Source: Metallyticus violacea
Lineage: Eukaryota > Arthropoda > Insecta > Mantodea > Metallyticidae
Direction of reading: 5' to 3'
Assembly: GCA_030762175.1 (NCBI GenBank)
Contig: CM060840.1
Span: 39,872,501-39,936,500, forward strand
Length of the DNA stretch: 64,000 bases
Below the pieces are notes generated by a model. It was given only the letters and a program-made list of their open reading frames with translations, made no database searches and was not told where the DNA came from. The position numbers were made by a program, and so were the translations under genes. Positions 25,428 through 36,160 of the stretch are shown in pieces. Numbering within the stretch: position 1 is the stretch's first letter; each line of letters opens with the position of its first letter.

Positions 25428-26630
25428 TGAGGGGTGTTTGAAAATTTTTTACAAATAGCTGATTTATGAATACTGCGGAATCTATGGGTATGTCCATTCA
25501 TAGGGTGATGAACTGATACTAATGTCCTGAAAATGCAAGATGATAGTTATAAGCAGTGTGTGTTAGCTGTCAAGTATAGAAAGACATGAACAATATGAAT
25601 GGTGACTATAATGAGCAAAGATGAACTGTAAGAAAAGGAAGACAATAAAACTGCAGAAATTCACAGATGTTCAATTGTGATATAAGTCAAGAAGCTCCAG
25701 TACAGAAGACTATTTACTGCTGGGTCAATGGGTTAGCCAGCAGCAGGCAATCTGCACACAAGAACGTGAGTGCTGCCTATGCGTTAACATTGTGGTCTCA
25801 TAGGAACAGAACCTCAAGATTTTGTCTGCGGCCAACAAGCACATAATCTATGATGAATTGGAATGTCAGACAAGCATCGGCCACACAAACATACATACGA
25901 TCATCATCATCATTCATGATGATTTGAATATGAAAAAGATTTGTTCATATTGAGTACTGGAAGTACATAATGAAGATCTGGATTTGAAACTGGTGATGAA
26001 CCACTACCACAAACCAGAGAGGAAAGTGTAATTCATGCAATGGAAACATCCAGGGAGTCCCCGGCCCAAGAAATTTTGTACTGTTCCATCTGTGGCCAAA
26101 CAGATAATCAGTCTTTCGGGACACTTCAGGCATTCTGCTAATGGATTAGTTCCTCAAGGAATGACTGTCAACAGTGAGGTGTACTGCTATCCTTACACAG
26201 CTTAAATGCAGGATTCAGCAATAGCAAAAAGAAAAGTGATTGGCAGGGTGTTCCTCTAAAAAGCCAATGTGAGGCTCCACACTAGCAACTTTATGACTAT
26301 AATGTTGGCATTACTGAAATTCCATGTTGTGTCACACCCACCATATTCTCTAGATATCTACCCATTTGATTATGCCTCTTTGACAACATGATGAACTTGC
26401 TACATGCAAAACATTTGGCAACAACATGAAAATTCAGGCAGCTGCACATGAATGCCATAGTACTCCCAAACAATGGTTTCATGATGCCACAATGAAGTTA
26501 CCAGAAAGATGGCAACATTACATTGATGTAGATTGGAGTATATTGAGAGATCCCTTGTGCTTTGAATGATGTTGCACAGTAAATAAGATACAGAAGACTA
26601 ATATTGTAAATAATTTCTGATTACCCCTCA
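25428..26630 (+). pseudogene. Mariner-like transposon, decayed (copy 2)
   Basis: A 1.2-kb element bounded by imperfect terminal inverted repeats: TGAGGGGTGTTTGAAAATTT at the left, and at the right the complement of a TGAGGGGTAATCAGAAATTA-type end. Plus-strand frames give TGDEP (first catalytic Asp motif, normally TGDETW), KHPGSPRPKKF-like sequence, NGLVPQGMTVNSEVYC ('LPKGxTVNxxYYC'), KANVRLHTS where 'HDNARPHTS' is expected, so the second catalytic Asp appears as Ala, and HPPYSLDIYPFDYASL with the third Asp retained, then LPERWQHYIDVD. The frame is broken by several shifts and stops, so it cannot make an active transposase. Confidence 0.8.
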
Positions 26631-26789
26631 CACTATTAAAAGAGTGCTGCCAATATTATTAGGAATGTAATATGCAAATAAATATAGCAGTTGCATTTCC
26701 ATGTTCTCCACAAAATTTCAAATAGAACATTACTGTTTTTTAAAAAAAATGAGTGAAACTTATATGAACCTTCACAAAGTGCATGTTGT

Positions 26790-27060
26790 TTTTAGGTGCA
26801 GAGTTCCAAAGCTACTTCCAGGAGCATCACTTGTAACGAGAGAAATTCTTCAAGCTCCAGAGTAGCAGTAGAACTACTACAGATAAGTAAGTGAAAGTTG
26901 TTCTGTTTATGAGCAGGTAGAAAAATGTCTTCCATGGTTGTGTTTTTGCAATTTTGGAGCAATAAAAAACATAACATGAAGTTTAAGGGACACACTTTAT
27001 ATTGATTTTTGTGATATATTCAGCAGCATATCATAAATGTGACTTACCAAATTCACATTC
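26790..27060 (-). pseudogene. Mariner-like transposase C-terminal fragment (copy 3)
   Basis: The minus strand reads AEYITKINIKCVPLN then FMLCFLLLQNCKN, matching the same part of copy 1 (EYLTKVNVKYVPYP ... DFLLCPKLKNN). The stretch that would hold 'YSPDLxPCD', including the third catalytic aspartate, is deleted. It belongs to the same subfamily as the copies at 21.9 and 57.5 kb. Confidence 0.55.
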
Positions 27061-27540
27061 ACATTCAAGCTCCCAATAACTGGATGCATTTTGTCAGTCT
27101 GCATAAAGTTGTCATCTTATTGTTTAAGTGACTGAGGGAGAAGGGAAGTCAGACATTGACTCAGTGTTGGGGATAATCTTGCTGATTAGGAAATTTAAGT
27201 AACACTTTTTAATCAGCAGTTCAATTTGCACATCTTTCTGCTTTGCTAATTTCATACCCCACATACAAGTGTGAATCAAATATAAACCAAAAACTTTTTT
27301 TATAATTTATTGAAACCAAGTTAAATATGGGATACATCTCATTTTTTAAAATTATTTCCTGATTTACTTACAGACACTTTTTGCCTCATAAATAGGAAGT
27401 TTCTAATCCAACTGTAGAAGTAAGAGGGGGGTTCGCTTTCGCTTTCAGTTGTGCTTGAACGTTTCCACATCTTCATTGCTTTCAAATTGTACATCTCTCA
27501 ATGCCTCTTTTTATGATGTAAACATATATTAATTGTCAGG

Positions 27541-28450
27541 CTATAAATCTCAACTTATGAAGCTGTTGACAATGGAGTGGCAATATAACCTAAACTTGGG
27601 TATTCAATTTATACACTAAACTCCATTCACTTACACAAAAGTAAGACACCTTTCTGGAGAATCTCTCCCATCTTCAGTTGCTCACTGAACCGCTGTTATT
27701 TCGAAACGATGGCTGGACAAACAGATGTTCCTGTGGTAGCCTCTGTTGGTTGAAGTAGGAAGTTGCTGAGTTCATCCATAGGAGAAAACTTGAAATTCAT
27801 TAGGTTTTCCCCATTTTGTAATATGAAAATTTTTTCCCGAGTGGATAATTCCAGGGGTTGTGAAGATGTTTCAGTAGTTTAATTCCTGGTTTTATTTCAT
27901 GGTTTTTGATCCAGAAGTGAGCTGCTACTGCTGATTTATCCACCTGTTTAAACCGAATATTCCTAAAATGTTCTTTCCTCCAAATTTCCAAATTTCTTTT
28001 TGTTTTGCCTATGTAGCTCTGTTCACAATCTGCACATTTTATTCGTAAATTCCTGATTTCTCTTCTGATGGTATGGAATCTTTTACTGTGCAACCTAATA
28101 ATTTCTTGGTGTTGTATCTGTTCTTTGGGGTTAACATTATCCCATGTTCTTTGAAGATTTTCTTGAACTTGTTGTGGTAAATTGGATGGTAGGTGAAACT
28201 TTTGAATTTGTATTCTTTTTTCTTCTTTTGTGTTTTTCAGTGTGGAAACTTCCCTTATCCCTTTTTGTCTTTTAGATTTATTGATAATTTTTATCACTGT
28301 ATCTTTGTTGAAACCATTGATTATAGCTGTCTTTATTGTTTGTTAGTATTCTATTTTGTACTCTGCTTCTGTGAGTGGAATATTCATCAATCTGTATGCC
28401 AAACTGTGAAAAACATTTATGTGGAATGGGGTTATAACAAAATAGAATAC
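27541..28450 (-). mobile_element. Penelope-like element with GIY-YIG endonuclease (PLE-A), 5' truncated
   Basis: The C-terminal part of a Penelope-like retroelement protein is open on the minus strand (about 28297-27800). Its start is not real because the element is 5' truncated. Upstream in another frame is LAYRLMNIPLTEAEYKIEY, matching the PLE linker between RT and endonuclease. Then come IKCADCEQSYIGKTKRNLE and EHFRNIRF, the CCHH-type and GIY-YIG motifs of the PLE endonuclease, and KSAVAAHFWIKNHEI, the conserved tail. In PLEs the RT copies the RNA and the GIY-YIG nuclease nicks the target. The RT catalytic palm is absent. Downstream (27800-27541) is a 3' non-coding region with a hammerhead-like motif and a terminal segment shared with the hairpin element at 46039-46178. 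Confidence 0.85.
27643..27690 (-). ncRNA. Hammerhead-ribozyme-like motif in PLE-A
   Basis: On the minus strand: CTGAAGA (canonical CUGANGA core) at 27677-27671, a stem II of GGAGA-type pairs with one bulged G and a 3-nt loop, then GAAA at 27654-27651, GGTG, TC and the 3' strand TTACTT. The flanking GAGCAA and TTACTT can pair as stem I with one mismatch. Type I hammerheads are known in Penelope-like elements. The weak point is stem III (GGTG instead of a palindrome). The fit to the conserved core is good, but activity is inferred. Confidence 0.6.
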
Positions 28451-28750
28451 AAACAAATAAGTTACAATTCAATATGAAAACATTTCTCCTTGATCCCACT
28501 ATTGAGCCAATAACTTGTAACATCTTCCACATGTGCAAGCTTTTGATCCTCAGGAAGAATTCATGGAAACCATCTCGCCAAAACTTTTTGGTAATCCAAA
28601 TCTTCTGAAATTATGGATTTGAAGCCGGAAATATGGCTGCCTTTATTAATTTAATTAAAAGGCTGCAGAGTTATATTTATAAAGGCATTATATTTGATAA
28701 GGATAATTGTTATGTATATATATAAGAAAATCATTTTGAGATAGGTATAA

Positions 28751-30005
28751 CAGGAATAGAAATAATTTGTAACTTGTAACATACAAAAGAGTTTTGTATA
28801 CATTTTGTGTAAAATATGTGAGAAAGAGACGGATATGTATACCTGACTCCACTCACTGACCGCTCCTTAGACAAGGCTGAAGAAAGGGTAAACTATCTTT
28901 TGTTAGGTCATGAACCTTCTACCCAGGAAATACTTAGGAGTTGACAATAAGAGAAACATGTGGCCGTAACGGGACAGTATTTAACAAAGTCAGAGGTAGC
29001 AATAATTTAAGAGAAAATGAAAATGTCAGAACGGAGACGAAAATGTTTTATTACAGGAAAGCCGAAAAACAGCCATCAACGCGTGCGTTATCTCCGAGAA
29101 CATTTAGAAATCTACAGACTAAGGAAGGCAAAAGATTATCAATAGAAATCAGAATGTAAGGAACGGGCCGAAATTTACGACAGGTTGTTCTGGGAAAATT
29201 CAAGTTCGTGGGAAGACATTAAATCAGGGGGAAAGAATAATTCTAGCCAATGGTCTTCGGATAAAAGTTAACGAATCAGGAGAACTTAGATACAAATAAA
29301 TAATTTTAGGATAGCCAATGATGAACATATAACACAGAAATAGATAAAATACGAGGGAATTTAATTTAGCGAAAGGCGTGGCGATGTAGTAGAAAAACTA
29401 GAGTACAGAAGTCAGAGGGGCTCTCAGTAGACATTCACACACTCATAGATTCACATTCAGATTCAGACATTCATAGATTCACATTCAGACATTCAGTAGA
29501 GATACATTCACAGATTTACACTCACACATTCATAGATTCAGAGGGACACTCGCAGAAGATAGACACTCACACATTCATAGATTCAGATTCAGACATTCAT
29601 TCAGGAGAAACAGAGGACATCATACGAGAGACACGAAAGAAATATACAAGAAGCAGGCAGCCTGAGTCGTTTAAAAGTAATCAGTCTTAAAGTTCAGTTG
29701 AGGGCAGTGTAAGTCATTTTCTAAAGCCAGTCTAAGTGAGTAGCGAATTCAGCGGCGAACGGTTAGGAAGTACTTTACGTGGGAATAAAATATTTTAAAC
29801 AAGTCAACCTTGTGTATTTTTGGGCAACACATTTCTCGTTCCCGTGGATCTGTACTGATACGCGAAACACTTCAGTGGACCCTGAGATCAAACTAAACAG
29901 ATTTGGAGCAAACACCATCCGGTGAGCAGCCCGGCCGAGACATCGAAACCACGATCAGCTCAGCGATCAACTATGCCCCCGCACCTTCAATTCCTGCTCC
30001 AGATT
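28751..30005 (+). mobile_element. Possible LTR-retrotransposon remnant
   Basis: This block is compositionally different from its neighbours, with more CpG. It contains a tandem run of short repeats (29425-29620), an AATAAA at about 29783, and then a sequence of the type TGGACCCTGAGATCAAAC at 29876, which could be a tRNA primer-binding site just after an LTR end. A GC-rich leader and ATG at 29970 follow, and similarity ends abruptly near 30005. Upstream (28940-29230) a basic, charged frame could be the end of a pol/integrase region. I recognise no reverse transcriptase or gag, and I did not find a second LTR. This is a tentative call. Confidence 0.3.
29425..29620. repeat. Short tandem repeats of ATTCACATTCAGACATTCAT type
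   Basis: Irregular repeats of 10-25 bp built from CATTCATAGATTCA and CATTCAGA. They lie inside the possible LTR remnant. Confidence 0.85.
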
Positions 30006-30480
30006 AAAAACTTCCACAAGTAATCCCAAACTCAGGGATGATAAGTCACACTGGATAAGTTTTCAAATAGTGAGCTTTCATTTTCCACAGTTTCTGATCC
30101 GTTTTGGAAACTTTTGTGCTATCAGGTACCTGTGTTGTCAACAGTATCTTATCCCCAATCTGTGTCCTTAATAAGTAATGAAAATTTGTGAAATTTGAGT
30201 GATTTCCTCATAAAATTGCAAAATGTCCTTAATGTTTGTAAAATTTTGGCAACCTTTCATGGTGAAATGAAAATTATGTTTTATATTTGATTCATCAAAT
30301 ATATTGCAGGTGATAACAGAAATTGAGCTTACAACATGGGAAATCTTCATGTGAAGTTTGCAGCGCTTATTGCAGATACTTTGGCAACATGAAAACTCTT
30401 GAGGTATGTGATACATTTCCTTACAGTGATTATAAAAGATTGAAGAAAGCTTAGAAACAAAACAAGGAATCATGTGTGAG
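30006..30480. other. Unassigned sequence
   Basis: A 101-codon minus-strand open stretch (30168-30473) is present but has no recognisable motif. I do not support it as a gene. Confidence 0.45.
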
Positions 30481-30710
30481 GGTAGTTCAATAAGTAGCTT
30501 GTCTACATACTGAGGGCAACAGCAACATCTGTATATGTGGTCATAAAGTTTATTTTCTTATATCAATATTGGTCACTAACTTCAGTACAGTTAGAAAATT
30601 TTTGTTCTTACGAGTTTTACTGGGTGAGGAGTTTTGAGGGAAAGCCCAACATGCAAAAGAGGTGGGAAACCCACATTATTGTGGAGAAAGTAAAAGCTGC
30701 AGGTACAATA
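30481..30710 (+). mobile_element. Possible 5' end of a mariner-like element
   Basis: The start GAGGGTAGTTCAATAAGTAG resembles the 5' terminal repeat and leader of mariner elements ('GGGT-G-TCAATAAGTA'). The following 200 bp have the look of a mariner leader and a first charged region, but no transposase motif follows. Low-confidence fragment. Confidence 0.3.
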
Positions 30711-31975
30711 TAATCAAACAAACTATAACACTCTGTGGATTACTGTAAATCAGTTGAAATTACATTATTCTGTTTGCTGTCTCACCACTATTAAAAATTC
30801 TTAAAATGTAGCTTAAACTGGAATTCAGGAATAAGTACTGCTTTTTGAACAAATAAAATGTAGCTTTTGAATTATATAAATATATGATCAAAATTTTCAA
30901 TTAAATACAAGAGTAATTTGAAAAGTTTTTGGAATGAAGCAATGTAAGTCTGTTAATCATCAGATTTCAATTTGTGGTTATTTATTCTTTAATCATAAGA
31001 TTTAAAAATAATAAGTGTTAAGCTGCAGCCAGGGCAAATGCTTTCACATATTATTTTCCTCTCTGCTGTTTCCTTTGTGCACAGATAATGTAAAGTTTTC
31101 ATAATATAAATTATAGACTTCCTTTATTAACTGTTTGTTATGGCATAAATTGTCACCACTAGCTAAGACATATTTTTCAACATGTATTTGTAAAGTTACC
31201 ATTCATTTTATTATTATATTTATGATATCTTAACTGATCATGGGTCTTAAGTTTTAATCCACACACAGTTTTTTGAGAATATGTCCAGTTACAGTATTCC
31301 ACCATGTGATTCTGAGTCTGCTTCTGTTCCTTGTTTCTTTTGGAGGTTTACAATCTACTCCTGTTCAAGTGTTTGTTGTATTTCCATTTTATGTACTTAA
31401 TCATCTCAAAAACTGAAATGAGGCAAAAAGGAAAAAATTAGAATGGAGATGAATTTGGCAGGAAATAGAGTTTGGTTACCGGCTTTCATGAAGTTACCAT
31501 ATTTCCTGTAGAAATGATAGGACTTAGATGCCTACTATCTCATCTTCTGCATTTTCACTCATGGTCACTTCATAGCGATCTCAATTACCTGCATCTTCAG
31601 TACGGAATCAAATCACATCCAACTTTTCGTGGAATTCCTTTATGTTTTTATTTTCCCATTTTATGTCAGATGTGACAATGACTAATTCAGATGTTAAACA
31701 TTAATTATATGTCGCATATAATTTTCTCATAAAATATTACATGCTTGCTAAATATGATTCAGTTAATTAATCTTCATGTCAATTCTTAAAAATTCACTAG
31801 ACTGTTCAAATGAACCATTTGTCAGTTATAAAGTAGGAAGCAAGATGGAATTCATGGTTGGATTTATTATCTGCATGAACAAAGGGATGGCATAATTTAA
31901 TACAATATAAGAAGGTGTATTACTAACTTTTTAACAAGTTAAATAGCTAACATCTATATATATGCCATCCAAACC

Positions 31976-32056
<81 letters not shown>

Positions 32057-33501
32057 GGTGAATATTGGTGAATAATTCCTAAATGTTATTATTGATGCTG
32101 AAGTTTGAAAGAGGATTGTAGGTGGAGGATGATGATGATAGTGACTGGTTGGGAACTGGAATTGGGCTGTATTTAAATTAATTAATTAAACTGTGATGGT
32201 TGATCGCAGTTCTGAAAGCAGATGCTGTGCACACCACCAATTCCTCGTGTAAATGATCTCCAGGGTATTTCGCAGAATTTTGGAAGCTGAAAGCTTGCCA
32301 GGACTGAATTGGGGAATTAAATGCAGAAGATGACAATAAATAATGCCTCATTATTTGCTAGTTGATGTAGTTTGTGCACTCATACATGAGTACCTGGGCA
32401 TTCTCTCATCTCATGTCAGACCACTGGGCAGTGGAAGTTTGGCAGACATGTGGATATGTTATGTTCACCAAATTGGTGCTGAATATAAAGAAGATACTGC
32501 TGTGATGATATTTGAATGCAGCAAAATGGTTCAATCAAGTAACTCACATGATAATTAATGGTCAAGTGTTGCTGATGCTGATCTTGATACTGCAGACTTA
32601 GGCTGCTCTTCCTTGGACTGCCAGGCAGAACCCCATGTAGTGCAGCACTGAAGATTTTAAGACTGCATCTCAACTGCATGATTTTGTAGAGGAGTCTGTT
32701 CCTTAAATACTCGATACAGAACCGATGCTATTTTATGTGCCTTTTTTGTGTTAGCCTTTCTCATAGGCTATTGCTTACATAACTGATCTTTTAGCCTATT
32801 GGCTACACAATTTTGATGGAGCTATAAGCTTTATTATTTGTTCTAAGTTTGACTTCGGGTGGATACATCCATTAAGGCCAATGCCCCACAATGGAATATC
32901 AGGTGCTTTCACACCTAGTCTTGGGGTAGCTTCTCTGCCTGAGGGGTAACCATCCCTTCACTTGAATACAAAGAAAGGATTTAACATGTATTATGTGACT
33001 GAGGTCCAAAAGAAACTCCCAAACATTGCTACAATATTACGAACTATTACTTACATTTAACTGAAATAAAACATATAAACTCTGATCAATCTTAAACGTT
33101 ATAAAATCTTAATTCTATACTTAGAGACTGGGTCATTGAAGTTTTTTCAATGGTAAAGGCACAATATATCTGCAAATAATCACATAATTACTAATTCGAA
33201 GTTACATATGTTAATTACATCAATTATAATGTAAGTGATGGGGAGCCAGGGACAGCTACAAGTTTAAGTCACTAGATTGATGGTGGTGGGCAATATGTTG
33301 ACACTATCTATTCCTGTGAATTGAAGCTGCACATAATTTTCTGGTTCCATAGGTTATAATATAAAATTTAATGCTGAATCAAATTCTTCAGATTTGTTCT
33401 GATAAATGAACCTAGAATTTCCAAAATCATGCTTTTTACTACTGGAAACTCTTAAATACATAATTGTTTCACTGATTAATAATTAATATTGATATTAAAA
33501 C
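30711..33501. other. Unassigned intergenic sequence
   Basis: No gene or transposon domain is recognised. The segment includes the palindromic AAT/ATT tract at 31977-32055. Open frames at 31472-31675 and 32343-32558 show no family signature. Confidence 0.5.
31977..32055. repeat. (AAT)n joined to (ATT)n, perfect palindrome-like tract
   Basis: About 12 AAT triplets run directly into about 14 ATT triplets, so the two halves are reverse complements and can form one long hairpin. Confidence 0.95.
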
Positions 33502-33513
33502 AAATAGGATGAT

Positions 33514-33702
33514 TCAGATCATTGTATGATTGAGTCAAACTTTTATTGCTCCACTTACTTGCGTATAGTTGTAGAAACTGGTTCTATATTTATAAACAAG
33601 TAAGTGGAGCAATAAGAGTGTTTCGTTCGACTCAATCATACAGTGATCTCAGTTATATGATTAGCTTCAATGTACAAGTTCCAGTTAACATTTCTAATTA
33701 AT
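33514..33702 (+). mobile_element. Short hairpin PLE-derived insertion (mini-PLE G) with target duplication
   Basis: A 189-bp unit flanked by AAATAGGATGAT (33502-33513) and AAATAGGCTGAT (33703-33714), 11 of 12 identical. Inside, a left arm around 33530-33571 (TTATTGCTCCACTTACTTG) is the inverted copy of a right arm around 33600-33640 (CAAGTAAGTGGAGCAATAA). The right arm continues to the terminal motif GCTTCAATGTACAAGTTCCA shared with the PLE copies at 42.8, 46.4, 50.5 and 51.6 kb. A GAAACTGGTTC string at the centre matches the 3' half of the hammerhead core, but the CUGANGA half is missing. It encodes nothing. Confidence 0.75.
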
Positions 33703-34206
33703 AAATAGGCTGATCCTTTCTTGTTGTTGTTGTTATTATTATTTTTTTGAGGGGGGGAGAGGTTTCATTAGGCAAAATACTCTCAAGAAAATGAAAACAG
33801 AAAAATTAACAACTCAGGTGGTATGTGCAGTGAAATTTGCTTTTGAATAATGGTTATTTTATATAGTAAAAATGTTAACTATTATTCAGAAACTACCAAT
33901 AATAAAGCAAAACTGAAAATATAAAATGAGCATGATTTATGCACCTTAATTAATGGGTGTTCATTACATTGACAAATACTGGAATTTCGTGTTTATTTTG
34001 ACAAGAAAAAGATTACAGTTATTGTTTTAATTAATAAATTGATAAGTTCTAGATTTTACAGCTGTTCATTAAACATATATGCTAGCTGGGGCAGGTGACA
34101 TTAAATGGATTCATTGAAAAATAAATCCAACTATTATTTGTTTGCTGTTACTTCTATCCTAACATAAATATAATCATGCAGTGCAACTCTTTCTCATTGA
34201 CTCCAG
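33703..34206. other. Unassigned sequence
   Basis: No recognisable gene. A TTG/TTA triplet run and a short G run lie near 33721-33765. Confidence 0.5.
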
Positions 34207-34490
34207 GATCAGTGCTGATGGTCTACTGGTAACCATACTTGCCTTATAGACCAAAGGTGGCAGGTTCAAGTACAGCCAGGGCTAATGGATTTTTTCAGGC
34301 CTATGGCCTCCTTAGGAAGGGAAGTAAAGCCATTGGTTCCGTGTTGTAGATTTACAGCAATTAAAAGTACCTCAACCCTGAAAGAAGAAAGCCTCTGAGC
34401 AAAACTTGTGTACCATTTCACTCCTTGAATTTAATGGGATGCTGATGACCTGAGATGTTATGGAGCATCCTTAAGTAAACCATATAAATT
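34207..34490 (+). mobile_element. SINE family 1, full-length diverged copy
   Basis: tRNA-like head (TGGTCTACTGGTAACCATAC; box-B-like GGCAGGTTCAAGTACAGCC), body block GAAGTAAAGCCATTGGTTCC, tail block GCTGATGACCTGAGATGTTA and an A-run. It is more diverged than the 17.8-kb copy. Confidence 0.85.
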
Positions 34491-35980
34491 AAAAAAAAAA
34501 TGGTTCCAGGACAACATATTTCCTTGAAGTCACATGCAGTAATCCATAAAGGAAATTACAGTTTAAACTTTAAAAAGAGCTAATTTTCATTGAGAAAGCC
34601 ATATTAGTTAATACTGTAATAATCTTGGAGATACTAGTCATAATGAACACCTTATGCATTTTAATTGTTAGTAATTTATGCACATGTTTCTCTCTTTAGT
34701 GAACCAATTTCAATGCAAAAATGGAAGCATGTGCTGGTCCTGCTCGTATTATAAAACACCTTTAAGGAAATTCATTTAAAAGTGGTGACAAGATTATTGT
34801 GCAGAATTTTTATTAATAAAATTTGTGAATAGTAACCAGAGTTAACAATTATATATGTTGCATTCATTAGCTGTTTGTAGCACAATCAAAGCCATCTGCA
34901 AAGTGATATACATTCATTTAAAAATAAGTAATACATTCATATTTGTTTATATCGGGACAGAAGTAATGGGAAACACATTCTAGGAAGGGATTTTAGGAGC
35001 AAGAGCATCAAATATGGCAACAGAAGCTGTCCCAACTGTATATACTCTACTTCTGTTTTAAGTTTACTATTATTATAATTTAGAGTAGTTAAATCCTATT
35101 ATCAAATCAAGCAATACTGTACAAATGTTTTTTATATTTCTTTAGGTCCAGGGCTGTCATCATTGTAACCACTACAAACCATACTATTGCTTTGTTTATT
35201 GTTTATTGTTTTAATGTTTAATGTTATCTAACTCTTATAAATGTGATATCTTAGGTAAAGGATTAAATTAGTGAAATTTTTTCATACTTTTTTTTATCTG
35301 ATAATAAGTCTTCTACTGATAGTGAAAATCATTAATAAAATGCTACACCAAGGCCACTGGAACTTAAACAGCTACCTTTTCATTAAATGCAGAATTAAAA
35401 TGAGGAATGCTGCATATTTTCTGAACCAATCACAAAGTAGTATTATCAGTTAGCCAATAATGATGTAGAATCTGCTTTATTGCAAGTTTTTCTTAATGTA
35501 TGTGCAAATGTTTTCCATCATGTGTTTGCAGTTAAGTTACTGTATTTAATTGAACTTGTTAATTTCTAGTAGTTAGAATATCCCATTTGCAGAGTGATTC
35601 ATGGAGTGATACTTGATTCTTTGTATCGAGGTGCTACACAGATGCAAAATGCTCGAAACTTTTTCCTACTTAAAATCATTAGCAAACATCTACACAGTAC
35701 ATCTCTCACTGTTGAAAGTTTGTTATTTATTATGCATACATTACTAATGCAGAAATTTAATTGCAACTGCAATTAGTTCTAGATCAAAAGAATGCATTGT
35801 TATGTAGACTTAATACACATTTAGGAGAAATTGAAAACTCTAAAATATTAGCTGTTAAGCAGTTGTTGGCTGTTGCAATGTCATAACCAAATATAGCAAA
35901 CATTGCATGAACTGACGCTGTCACGTGCATCGTTTCAGCGGCATGGGTACATTTATGACACTAGTTGCATACAATTAATT
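34491..35980. other. Unassigned intergenic sequence
   Basis: No recognisable feature. Short frames at 35271-35453 and 35594-35776 carry no family signature. Confidence 0.5.
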
Positions 35981-36160
35981 ATGGCTTCCTTCGGAAAGGA
36001 AGTAAAGCCATGGGTCTTGTGTTGTACATTTACGGGACGATAAAGAACCTCAAGCCTGAAAGAAGAGGCCTCTAAGAAATTTGTCGGCCGTTTCAGCCCT
36101 GAATTGAATGGGATGCTGATGAACTGAGATGTTAAAGAGCGTCCATAAATAAATCAAAAC
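35981..36160 (+). mobile_element. SINE family 1, 5'-truncated copy
   Basis: It starts inside the family body (AAGGAAGTAAAGCCATGGGT) and runs through GATGAACTGAGATGTTAAAG to an A-rich tail ATAAATAAATC. The head is absent. Confidence 0.85.

Noticed and set aside
29425..29620. Regular short repeats considered as a CRISPR-like array
   Set aside because: Units are short and irregular with no unique spacers of constant length, and the context is eukaryotic.
33530..33640. Hairpin considered as a transcription terminator or miRNA precursor
   Set aside because: The arms match PLE termini elsewhere, and flanking duplications mark it as an insertion.
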